The notes beneath the pieces were generated by a model. It ran no database searches and had not been told where the DNA came from. It worked only from the letters and a program-made list of their open reading frames with translations. Positions 47,296 to 57,892 of a stretch of 64,000 bases of DNA are shown here, one piece after another. The stretch comes from Chalara sp. BL73 (lineage: Eukaryota; Ascomycota; Leotiomycetes; Helotiales): assembly GCA_918026815.1 (NCBI GenBank), contig CAKJVC010000010.1, positions 188,501 to 252,500 of the forward strand. Direction: 5' to 3'. The first letter of the stretch is position 1. Every line of letters starts with the position of its first letter. The position numbers and the translations under genes were made by a program.

Positions 47296-48646
47296 GTCGA
47301 TGATGAAGAATTTCAGAGAATCGTTTGTGACATCAAATTTGGTCACCGAGGAACAGATTTCATGGCTGCAGAACAAGCAAAAAAAGGGCTCGCGTCACGT
47401 CGGTTTCAGTGGTTGGTGAACCTAGCGCCGTCAAAACGGGAAAATGAAAGTGGCTGACGTGGTCAAATTGGGCGCAATCAAATCAAATCCAAAAATACGC
47501 TCGCTCACTGGCTGCGAAAAAGAGGGGTGTTGATGAAGTAATGGTGAAATAAAAGGGTGTTCAGTGAAATCCAATTAAAGCTTGATCTTTTATTAGGCTT
47601 GCTCCACTTGACGGCTCAGAAGGCCCGATTGAGATATTCCCCCACCCCTCACCTTTCCAAAATACACACTATGAAAGATGCCGTCAATGGCAGCGACTTG
47701 CAAGCACAACAACAAAAGATAGGCCATGAAGATGAAATTGGGGACTCTTAGTCTGGTTCCAGGTTGAAACTTTTCCGTGTAACACAAATGAATCATGAAA
47801 GGCCCGCACGCACAATAATGGATGTTGAGGACCAGGCTGTTGATGACCTACACGACGAGCGGAATAGTGCCAAGCAGGACTTGACCCAATCACACCCCCA
47901 TCAAAGTTGAACCAACATATCATGATAACTCAATAGCTATGGAATGATTACACAACATGCTCAACAAAGGCTCGTATTTGTACTCGGGGATGAAGGCATC
48001 AACTCGTGAGCCGTACTTGCATGACACCAAATCCTCTCACGGATGCTCATTAGCGACATCTAATTTGGTTTCACTTGGGCCACGTTGCCTGCGATGAGTG
48101 GATAACAAAAATCCCTCAATTCCTGCCCAGCGTGTTGGCGAGCGCCGATTGGCTGTCGCTATGGCCGAAGGAACGCTGCAGTACGGCCCAACTCATGCAG
48201 CGACATCAAATAAATGGAGCGAAATCAAAATTAGGCAAGACTGCAGTCGACGGGACAGCAAAAGCTGAAACTGTCGGGGGCTGATTGGCCAAATAGAATC
48301 CTTAATGTCTTGGGTGACAGGAAAATATTAGGGCTTACCATTGCTGACGCGGCCAAAAACAAGGAAGTCCTGATATCCCTAGTCCTGATCTTGGCTGCGC
48401 GATCGCTCGTTTCTTTGCTTTCCGTGGCTACTTAAACCTCCTCCGCGCCCACACTTCTCCAGTTCTTTTGGTGTTCACCCTCGCCTCCATTTGCCTTCAC
48501 AAGTGATCATCGCCATCGACAGACTATCAATTCCACATCAATTCATCACAATTCCATCTCTATTTTATCGTTCGTCGCATCTAGGTGCTTCTATCTCTCA
48601 CCGTATATCTATATCAGCTTCCGACCGTGAAACCATCGTCGTCGAG
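47296..48646. promoter_or_regulatory. Divergent promoter region of HET gene and small disordered protein
   Basis: 1.35 kb between divergent starts. No gene is supported. The proximal 200 nt before 48647 are pyrimidine-rich, typical of a fungal 5' UTR for a well-expressed gene. Confidence 0.45.
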
Positions 48647-49113
48647 ATGTCCCACAGCACCATGCGTGGGCAGGCCTTCTCTCAACCAGCTGAGATCTAC
48701 CATGGAGTCTCCAGAGGAGGAGTAAGTTATGCTCTCTATCTAATGCTCCATTCCTTCTCGAAGAATTTTGAAAGAACTAACGCAGAAACCAGGCGGCAGT
48801 CCGTTTGTTCAACACATCGTTCGCGAGCGCTTCGGACCCCACCCGAGAACGATCAGCGCAAGCAAACAGCAGATACTCGCCCCTTGACCGGTGGCAGAAC
48901 GAGCGCCACGATGATCCATACTATGCCAATCATGGAAGAGAGATGCCAGGCTACTCACAGCGTCGCTGGGAAGCCGAGCGGCCGTATAACAGTACGTCGG
49001 CGGGATCGGGCTACTCATATCCTACTCAGCGGACGACCACCTACAGCACAACATACCATGACCCACGAAGCGGTCAGATCGGTGGAAGCAGACAGGTCTT
49101 CGGCGGTCGATGA
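48647..49113 (+). CDS. Small hydrophilic, probably disordered protein, 131 aa
   Basis: Two exons: 48647-48721 and 48793-49113, with a 71 nt intron (GTAAGT...ACCAG) in phase 0. The start at 48647 (MSHSTMRGQAFSQPAEIYHG) follows a long CT-rich leader. The protein is rich in Ser, Arg, Tyr, Thr and Gly (SQRRWEAERPYNSTSAGSGY, then RTTTYSTTYHDPRSG), with no signal peptide, membrane segment or Cys. It ends in a clean stop. I do not recognise the family. The good splice signals and pyrimidine-rich leader argue that it is a real gene. A stress or structural role could be guessed but nothing in the sequence shows it. Confidence 0.65.
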
Positions 49114-50089
49114 TGAGGTGATCTATCTATGTTTTCTATTTTGATTTCTTGTCAATGTTGTATGGAAATTTTCCTAAGTTGGTTGATACCTTTGTCGTTA
49201 TTGTGGGGGAAATATCTATCATTACGAAAAAAACGCTTAGGGTATTTGCTTCCGCTTGGTTCGGCGTTGGTAGAGATAGGGATTTGTAGATTAGGATGGA
49301 ACGGATATATTGGGATATGATGAAACGATAGGATATGATGGCACCACAGCACTAGATACGATATGATGATATACCCCCTCTTCAACTCCTGATCTATGTT
49401 TCTTCATCGCGATCCCAATCAATCCCTTCTTCTGTGATCAGTGTGTTTCCAGTAACCCTGCCAGCGTGGTGCTAGAAGACCCTTAGATTTTGGCCGAAGC
49501 CCCTGTAACGGCGGGAAAAGACCCTAAATGCAGGGCTCAGGGTGCCCGACGCTTAACAAGCGCACCACATTTGGTGCCTGAAAGGCAGACCAAGTCAACT
49601 CTGTGAAAGCTGACTTTTTTTTTACAAATCTAGATTTGATCTGACACTTACAGTACATGCACCATCCATAGGGGTATAACTAGTGAAATTTCATTGTATG
49701 ATCAGATGTTGGGAACCATTGCTTTGTCACTGCTATCCCAAGAAGGACAGCGAGGTCGAGACGGACCTTATTCTACGTCTTCATATGCGATGAGATGCTA
49801 CGTCTTAAGAAGGTATTCACGGACAACCTGTATAAGAATCGAGGTCTCCTAGATGAAGGCTCTTGGAAGGGGAGATCTTTCACATGAACGATGGCTTGAG
49901 AAAGGAAAGGAGAGCTGCTCGGTTAAGCCGTTATCACGACAACCACATTCCACATATCACCCAGGCACGCATCGCAATCTGCTCATGTCAACAAGGAATG
50001 ACTTTCCTTTCGTTCTCATCCTCTGCCCGCGTCGTCCGTTTGCTTCCTCTTCCATCTAGGCACCCTCCTCCATCCAGACATCGCCGACC
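49114..50089. other. Intergenic region
   Basis: 976 bp between tandem genes. It begins AT-rich with the 3' UTR of the small protein, contains a short T-tract (49615-49623), and becomes C-rich just before the next start. No gene is seen. Confidence 0.5.
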
Positions 50090-51254
50090 ATGCCTCCCTC
50101 GCGCGCCAACACCCTCCGCACCCTCTTCGTGGTCTTCCTGGCGCTCTCCCACGCGTTCGTCTATATCCGCGTGTACGCCCGCACCATAAAGACGACACTC
50201 TTCGACCCTTCGGACTGCTTCCTCCTCGCCGCCGTCGCCAGCTTCTCTATCTACGTCTTCAGCGGCATGATGAGCATCCAGCACGGCATCGGGACCTCCT
50301 TCATCCCGGCGCCTGCCTCTCCGTCCCCTGCGGCCGCTGCTTCGCCGCACGAGCTCGCCACCGCGCTGCGCTTCTGGCTGCTCTCTGAGGTCCACTACAT
50401 CCTCACCGCGACGCTGCTCCGTCTTTCCGCGCTCCTGCAGCTCCGCACCCTCGCTACGCTGCCGAAGCAGCGGCTCATCTTGTTGATCTTAACCGTCGGC
50501 ATGGTGCTCTACGATACTGGTTTCTTCCTGCTCCTGATCTTTCAGTGCGCCCCCGTGCAGTACTTCTGGAAAGGGTGGTTCGGCAGGGATAGCGAGTTCG
50601 AGATGGCCAGCGGAGTCTCAGGGGAGTGGGTGGCGCAGGTGAGCTATGGGTTTGCGGGCGTGGGAACCGGGACGGATTGGTTGCTTGCCGTGCTTGCGCC
50701 GTGGTTCTTCTGGGAGAAGGAGAAGGAGATGACCCCGACTGGGAAATGGGGATTGAGAGCCTGCTTGATAACTGGTATCTGGTAAGATATCCTATGCCTT
50801 GTATGATGGGTCGTATTGCAAAGCTTGCTAATGGGAAGGAGTGCGGGATCTGCGTGCTTGGTGAGGATTCCCACCACGAATAGACTTTTGACAACGGATG
50901 ACTTCTTCTATGACTGTGTGCCTATCGCGATAGGGTTAGTGTTCTCTCTCTCCACTATGAATACAAACTAACCTTCTCAACAGCTCCGTCCTCGAATCTG
51001 GACTTGGCATAGTTGCTCTCTCCGCCACAGCATTCAAACCACTCTGCCCATCCCTATTCGAGAAACCTCCCAAGCCAGCGCCAGCGGAACCGCCTATTCC
51101 CCTTGAGCTTCCAGCTAAAAGATTAAGTAGAAGCTCGGAATCTTCAAATGGAGTTAGCGCGGACGCAAGTGGAACTAGCGCTCAAGTTGAAGAGAGGAAA
51201 GGTGTGTTGCGGAAGGTGAGCGACGAGAAGAAGAAAGAAGAGAAAACTGCGTAG
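50090..51254 (+). CDS. Rhodopsin-domain (Pth11/SAT20-type) seven-TM membrane protein, 352 aa
   Basis: Three exons: 50090-50781, 50839-50934 and 50984-51254 (introns 57 and 49 nt). Features of the fungal rhodopsin domain appear in order: IRVYARTIKTTLFDPSDCFL, a long second helix, LLSEVHYILTATLLRLSALL, the Cys-Pro-Val turn FQCAPVQYFW, a helix with DWLLAVLAPWFFW, KWGLRACLITGIW joined by splicing to SAGSACLVRIP, then TTDDFFYDCVPIAIG joined to SVLESGLGIVALSATAF. The cytosolic tail is charged and disordered (KVSDEKKKEEKTA). No CFEM domain is present. The family includes Pth11-like receptors involved in surface sensing, but most members have no known ligand. Exon 1 is strikingly GC-rich compared with the exons of neighbouring genes. 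Confidence 0.85.
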
Positions 51255-53580
51255 TTGAGCCTTTTGGTATGGTACGTGGATTTGACTGTCGCATTTGGCG
51301 GCATTGTGGTTGCCACGCGCTCGTAGAGTTTGTATGGCGACATGGGAGGAGCTGCTCAAGCTCTTGGGATCAGGAAACAGGACGAGATAGTGGGGAAGAG
51401 TCAATAACATCCCGCATTTATCTTAATTTCTAATCAGATAAAGCTGTAGAGGTAAATAAAAAGCGCTATTGCATTGAGTAAAGCAGCTTGCTGAAGCAGG
51501 ATTCTGTTCTTGCCGTATTTCCCCTCTATGCTCTTATCCATGCAATTAAAAAAGAAAAAGAAAATATAAACATGGCATCAGCCAGTGGACTGAAACGAAA
51601 GTCTTAACTCAACGTTACTTTTGATTGTGATGTCCATCTACTAAAAGGCTCGACGGGATTCAAAGAAACACCAAGCCTAAGACTGGCAACCCTAGAAATC
51701 GGAATCTGAGAAATAAACCTTCGGCTTATGCCTTTGAGCTGTCAAACACAAGCTAGAAAGAGCACCTGATCTTGTGCCACAGGTTGACTATTTACTTGAC
51801 ACATGACATCCAGGCATATGCATGTCAAGTTGAGATTTTAGAAAGCATAATCTAAGCTTTAGATCCCTCGTGTTCCTCTTCGCATGGTGGGAGAATGGAA
51901 TACGAAGTAGTTTGGAAACTTACGGTCGAAGGCCGTGCGTTGACATTTGCAAGGTCGGGATGAATCTCAAACATGAAGGCTTGTGAAACAAGCGTGGCCA
52001 CCTGATGGGATATGGTACTGACCTACGATTTCGTCAAAGATCGCTGATGCTGCGATAAATACCGCAAGTATTAAACAACCTGAATTTACAGATTATAATG
52101 CGTTTGAACTCATATGTCATGAGCCATTCTGGGACTTTGAAGTTGCCACATAGGCTGGCTGGATTTCGGTGATGGGGGACCGTGCCAAGACAGGAGTTCA
52201 TTGCCCTTGGGAAACTCCTGAGATCTCAAACAAAACAGGAAATTACTGCACTTCCATAAGGCACAGATCTTGAGACAATCCTTTCTACTTTCAGCAGGGC
52301 TATGGAAGAGGAGAAGCTTGTTTGAGAGAGTTGAGTTTGGAAAGAACCCGAGAGAATGTTGTGGTGGATACGGTCAGCGTTGATATGCCTTGGCCACTTC
52401 TGGAAGGTAAGTAAGTGCTTGGATTGGATTTACTTCGCCGCTCTTTCAAGGAGTCTTTACGGAAGTAAGCCTGTGTGTCTCTGGCATATTCATATTGCCC
52501 ATAGCTGGCATGAGACGCTTCTGTCTGGCGGACGCACTCCAGAGGGGCAAAAATGCACACTTTTTAGAAGTCTGCTTCGGTCGCATTGGTGTGATATTTC
52601 TTGTGAGGTGAGTGGTGGAGGGGTTTTGAAATTAGCAATTGCATTAAACCATTGGTATTTGATGTCAAAACATTACATTTCATCCGAGCGCTGGAGGTTA
52701 TCGATTGGAAGCTTGAAGTTGGGGAGGGAGGAAATTGGATGGAAGCTGTAGGGAAGTCAAAGCTTTTCTCGACCAACCAGTACTCGGTCGGGTCGGCTAA
52801 TCGGCATAACCTAACCTAACAACCAAACCCTCTTTTTACAGTTAAAAACCTCATAACAAAAACCCAACATGGCCTTGCAGATCCTTTGCTCTCGGCGCCA
52901 TTTGTAACTTCGGTATACTCGGCTCAAATTCCTTGTCCAGAGAGGTTTTGATCTTCAGCTCAAAGCTTGTCCATGTCCTGATCAGGGTTGGTGTTTTACC
53001 AAGCCAAATTGGAAACGGTAGTTGTCTCCGCTTAAGCGCCATCCGGCCAGCGATAACCCTTCTTTTAAGCTTATTAACCGCAGTGCCACGGGAAGCGGAG
53101 ACTCATACCTCTTGAGTCGATGTGGTTTGCTTTTGACAGAATAGCGAGCCGCCGGGTGATCTGAGGGTTACGACCTGATGTTCTCCCAGGATGAATGGCT
53201 ATGCCAAGACTGATGCATGCCCATCTCCCCTCCAGTTTCAAGTCTGCTTTGCAACGACCAGCTCATATTCGAAAGGATCGTGGCTAATTTAGGTCGAACT
53301 GTTTGCTGCTGGGGTTGAATCTACCAGCCTGCCAAGGATATAAGTACAATCCATTGCCCTCCGCTTTGTTGCCTCTCTTTTTCCCCCATCTGTTTTTAGC
53401 ACTGGCATTCTCTTCGAGCTTTTGTTTCTCGTTCACGCTCTTTACTTTCATTCATCTTGCTAGACAAGCAGACCACGTTGATCGTGTTTCTTTCACACCT
53501 CAACGGTATCACATTCATTTATATTGAGACACTTCACCTACTATCCTTTCGAGAACCTAGTTATAACCTTCATATACAAA
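51255..53580. other. Gene-free interval of about 2.3 kb
   Basis: No frame has domain features. The end nearest 53581 is a recognisable promoter/leader: TATAAGTA at 53339-53346 and a C/T-rich stretch up to the start. Confidence 0.5.
53339..53346 (+). promoter_or_regulatory. TATA-box candidate for the S17-like secreted protein
   Basis: TATAAGTA about 235 nt upstream of the ATG at 53581, followed by a long pyrimidine-rich tract typical of fungal transcription start regions. Confidence 0.4.
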
Positions 53581-54724
53581 ATGTTATTCTCTAGCTTTGC
53601 TACTGCGGTTGCATTGGGCGCCGTTGTTTACGCATCACCCCAAATTACCGCAGACAATAATCGAGGAGGGAACAATCCAAATGGGCTGAGACTGCTTGAG
53701 AGCCTCGTCCAGAAAGGCTCGACCGTGGATGGGAGTAAACAAATTGGCGCGGCGGAAAAAGGACAAGCGCTATCCAAAACCTCAAATAACAACTTTATCA
53801 ACTTCTGCAAGGACAAGACCTTAACTAATGGCCAACAAGTCATACAGGGGTCATGTAACGGAATTGGTGAGTGTTGCTGCTTCCCCTGCTTTTGAATCTT
53901 GCTAACCTTTTGAAGTGATGGGCGAAATTCCCGCAAAGACAGCTATGGTTTCTTCCGTCATCCTGAACCCACAGACCGGAGGAGAGGATCTTCCAGCAGA
54001 TGAGACATTCGATATCGAGGTTCAAGTACTTAACCTAGTACCTGGCTCTTTCACGAACGCGCAAGCAACTTACTACTCAGCACCACAAGCCTTGAAAGAT
54101 GGCAAAGTAGTTGGACACACCCATGTTACAGTACAAGACTTGGGCGATAGTATCAACCCCTCAAAGCCTCTCGATCCTACCAAGTTCGCCTTCTTCAAGG
54201 GTATCAATGACGAAGGAGACGGTAAAGGTCTTCTCAAAGCAACTGTTGCTGGGGGATTGCCAGCTGGTAACTATCGCGTTTGCACAATGACCTCTGCTTC
54301 AAATCATCAGCCCGTCTTGATGCCTGTTGCGCAGCGAGGGACTCCGGATGATTGCACCAAATTTACGGTTTCCAAAAAAGGCAATAACAATAACAATAAC
54401 AACAATGCCAATACTGTAGCCGCCTCATCGACCGCAGCGACATCAACAGTCGCCACGGAGAGTGAAGGTGCCGCAACGAAGAGCTCAGAAACCGAGGTTA
54501 GTGGGCGTGCAACAGCCACTGCAGGAAGAGACTCTACATCGACAGAGAGCTCAATCGCGGAACAGACTACGAGTGCAGAAGCAACCAACACTAACTCCAG
54601 AAACGGAGGAAATGGTAATGCTGCTTCGACCAGTGCGGCGGCAGCAGCTACAACAACTGCCGCAGGTAAGGGAAGGGGTAACGGTAGAGGTAGACAACGT
54701 CCTCGAAGAGTTTTCATCGAATAG
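53581..54724 (+). CDS. Secreted 'ribosomal protein s17-like' fungal protein, 364 aa
   Basis: Two exons: 53581-53866 and 53916-54724 (49 nt intron with GCTAAC branch). A signal peptide (MLFSSFATAVALGAVVYA) precedes the conserved region: NNNFINFCKDKTLTNGQQV, GSCNGI joined to VMGEIPAKTAMVSSVILNPQ, then VVGHTHVTVQDLGDS, FAFFKGINDEGDGKGLLKAT and YRVCTMTSASNHQPVLMPVA. This text belongs to a fungal family often labelled 'ribosomal protein s17' in databases. The label is clearly wrong, as the protein is secreted and unrelated to the ribosome. The last 110 residues are low complexity: Asn repeats, Ser/Thr/Ala-rich, then Gly/Arg-rich (GKGRGNGRGRQRPRR). Function unknown; an extracellular matrix or wall-associated protein is likely. 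Confidence 0.85.
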
Positions 54725-55575
54725 ATTGCCAAGACCCGATTGGCTGTATGAGTAGGATCAAAAACTTCGATTCATGTGTTGTGATGTATAGGGTTTATAT
54801 TTTCTGTGGAATATTAGGGCATAGGGGTTCTGGATTTCTAAATGTACTTATAGCTTGCATCGACTGTATAGAATTAAGTTCTGAATTAGATCAAGCCATC
54901 TATAGATTCTCTTCCGCCAGGTGGGACTCTCACTCAATGTCCAACCTCTGAACTCTCGATGTGCAGTCCCTCGTGATCGACCATTAAGATCTCCTTCATC
55001 TCATCTATCCTTGGGTAACTCCTCGTCGCCAAGCGTCCTGCTTGAATAAAGCGGAAATTGATCATCCTTGAAGTTGAAACGTCGAGAGATCAAACCTATG
55101 ACGTCCCAAACCCTTGCTACATCCCTGCATATGCACGACATGTTCATAAAACGAATTAGTATGAATGATTGGTGGTTCAGGAAGTGGGAGTTTGCCGCTC
55201 TGTAGAAGTGTAAAGTTAACGCTGATGGAACTCGAGCTACTGTTAGACCTTCTATAAGTGGAAAATAGGACCGTATAGAAGGCGTTTAGACTGAATACAA
55301 TGACATAGCGGGACTTTCCAAGGCTATCTTCGGGATCGGGTACGTCACGGATAGCTTTTCTGATCGGGAGGCCCAATAGGACAATCCGAAGAACTCACTT
55401 GGCATTGCCAAAACGACTTTCCCCTTGCTTACCTAAGTTCCCTCCGCACCTTCTGTAAGTTACATCCTCCGCCGCCCCGGAGCCCATCACCCCCACTATT
55501 GAGGATTCGAGCAGGAACGCGAAGTTCGTTCCCATCTCCACAACCTCAAATTCTCCCGAACTTCTGCCAGTAAGC
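54725..55575. other. Intergenic region
   Basis: 851 bp between tandem genes. No gene is supported. It should hold the 5' region of the Zn2Cys6 factor. Confidence 0.5.
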
Positions 55576-57892
55576 ATGGATCAGAAGCAGCAGGGGTTGG
55601 CGCCATATACCACTACGCTCAATGGCAGAGGGAGCTATCCTCACCATCCATCTCCAAACGTCAATCGTGCTGGACACGACCAGCAGCAACAACAGCGGTC
55701 TCCAACTAGCCCTCATCAGCCTCAACATCCCCTCCAAGCCTCGAAACCCGAAGCCCTATCACCTCAATTCCCCCAGTACCCTCATCATCTAGCTGCACAA
55801 TATGCTCCCCTGCAACACTCACAACAGCCTCGAAGCCCAACTCCATTTACATATGGCGGCGGAAATCAACAACATATCACATACAGCAATGCCGTCCCCA
55901 CGTCTTTGCCTGGAGGCAACGCCGCCCAGGCAACTATTGCACACTCAACTCCAACGAAATTAGAGAAGCCAGAGAAGAAAGCCCGCATTAGCAAAGCCTG
56001 CGATTCCTGCAGCACCAGAAAAGTCAAGGTAGATTGGTTCGTCTAGCTTGATGCAACACGGGCTAATCAACTATATAGTGTAGTGATGGCAATCCATGCG
56101 AAGAATGCGTAAAGCACAACATCACTTGCACAAGAGATCGAGAAAGTAGACAACGAGGTCCCCCTAACAAGCATATCCAACAAATAAAGGCACAAGAGAA
56201 TCAGAAGCGCAAGCTCGAAGAGCCAGATCCTAATGGCCGCACGCCACCAGGTCCACCAGTCCCGCAATATATCGATAGTCCTCCTGGCCTATTACCATAC
56301 TCCCCTGGTCAGTCTGGCAGATACCATTTGGAGCAAATTTGCCCATTAGTAGTTCTGGGGCCCCTTGTGGACGACTTCTTCACATATATACACCCTCTGG
56401 CGCCTCTGCCTCACGAGCCATCATTCCGAGCTTCATTCGAGGACAGAAAGGAACACCCTGAGTTTCTAGCCTTGACGTCATCAATGGTTGGCGTACTTGT
56501 TGCATCCTTTCCTCGGAAACCAAGGCTGCATCTGAAGGCCAATGGATTAGAGCACCTTTTTCCGCGCTCAGTCGACTTTGTTGAGCATTGCCGCAATGTT
56601 GCACTCACAGCTCGCGGACTAGGCTACCTGGAGCACGACCCTAATGTTTATCAAGGCATCATATCATATTTCTTAGGATTAGCTTCGGCATATACTCACA
56701 AATGGGCACGATGTCGAGTGTATTTCGCAGAGGCATTGACTATTGCTAGAGTATTAGGTGCTCATAAGACCGTTGATCCGTCATTCCTTACTCCTGATGC
56801 ATCTAGCCATTCAGTTGATTTGATCATAAGAGAGCTTGGACGAAGGCTTTGGTGGATTATGTTTATTGGTGCTAGGCGAGTTGACCAATTGATAATGACG
56901 AAACAATATAATGACAGTAATAGATCTCTGGATCAACTAGGAGCAACTCTCAGCGAGCTTCTCATCCCACCGCCTACGCCAACTTATCCATACCCGCCAT
57001 ATCCTGTCGAAATCGATGATGAGTTTATTACACGCGATCACATTGGTCAGCAGCCAGAAGGGGTCATTTCCCAAATCACAGGGTACAATACGGGACTCAA
57101 GATATATCACTCACTCACACCCGTCACATCTTGGGCCCTGACTCACGGCACTAATATTGCCTTCGACTGGTATCGCCAAAAGAAAGAGCTCGAGGGCTGT
57201 ATTCGGAAGGTCAAGGATATCTTGGAAAATGTACCTGCTGCATTGAAGTTGAGGCCCGGATCCGAGCCTGGTCAGTTCGAATCAGTATCTTTGAGCAACG
57301 GCTTGACTCAGCACGTTAATGGTCAGGCGGCAGAAGAATATCGGCCAGATGGACGACGCGCGATACAGTTTGAGATTCAGAAAGCAAACATATATGTAAG
57401 CTTCCCCATTCTGGAGTGATGGCTCAGTCCCACAGGTGACTAGCACGCCGTTGACCAAATCAGGCAAGCCAACTAGGAACGCGTTCCTACCTCGTTGAGC
57501 TCTACAGCATATTGCAAGAACAAGTAACGCCTGGTGCCAACCTTGACGATGATAGTAGCAACCACATGGCGCAAGAGCGTGAAACTATCGTCAAAGACCT
57601 CCTCCGCGTCTCCCGCAGCATCTCGCAAGTCAATATGGAGCCCAATAGCAGCAGCTTCATTAACAAGATCCGCCAAGTTGCCTCAACCCTTCACGGCGCA
57701 CCACAAAACCGTAAAGGTAATTTTGCACGCAAGGCAGAGGAGTATCTGCCAAAGTTCTTGGAATTGATCATGAAGCTTGAAAGAGTTGGCACGCCGGGCG
57801 AGGATAGCGAAGAAGACGAGCTGCGGCACTGGGCGGACATCCGAGAATACCAAATGCAGTTTGCGCAAAGTGGCGGGTTCTTGTTACAATGA
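55576..57892 (+). CDS. Zn2Cys6 transcription factor with fungal regulatory (MHR) domain, 732 aa
   Basis: Three exons: 55576-56028, 56079-57395 and 57464-57892 (introns 50 and 68 nt, all phase 0). The N-terminal 130 residues are Pro/Gln/His-rich (HDQQQQQRSPTSPHQPQHP). The zinc cluster is made by the first join: ACDSCSTRKVK-CSDGNPCEECVKHNITC, followed by a linker RQRGPPNKHIQQIKAQ. The middle homology region spans most of exon 2, with GYLEHDPNVYQGIISYFLG, CRVYFAEALTIARVLGAH and ELGRRLWWIMFIGARRVDQL. The second join restores KANIYASQLGTRSYLVELYS. The C-terminus is acidic and may activate transcription. It is nuclear and DNA-binding. The regulon is unknown, and nothing nearby points to a pathway. 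A link to the PTR2 transporter 3 kb downstream is possible but unsupported. Confidence 0.9.

Noticed and set aside
44100..47300. Reading the HET region as three or four separate small genes
   Set aside because: Exon phases agree throughout and conserved HET and zinc-cluster motifs are continuous only after splicing, so one gene is more likely.
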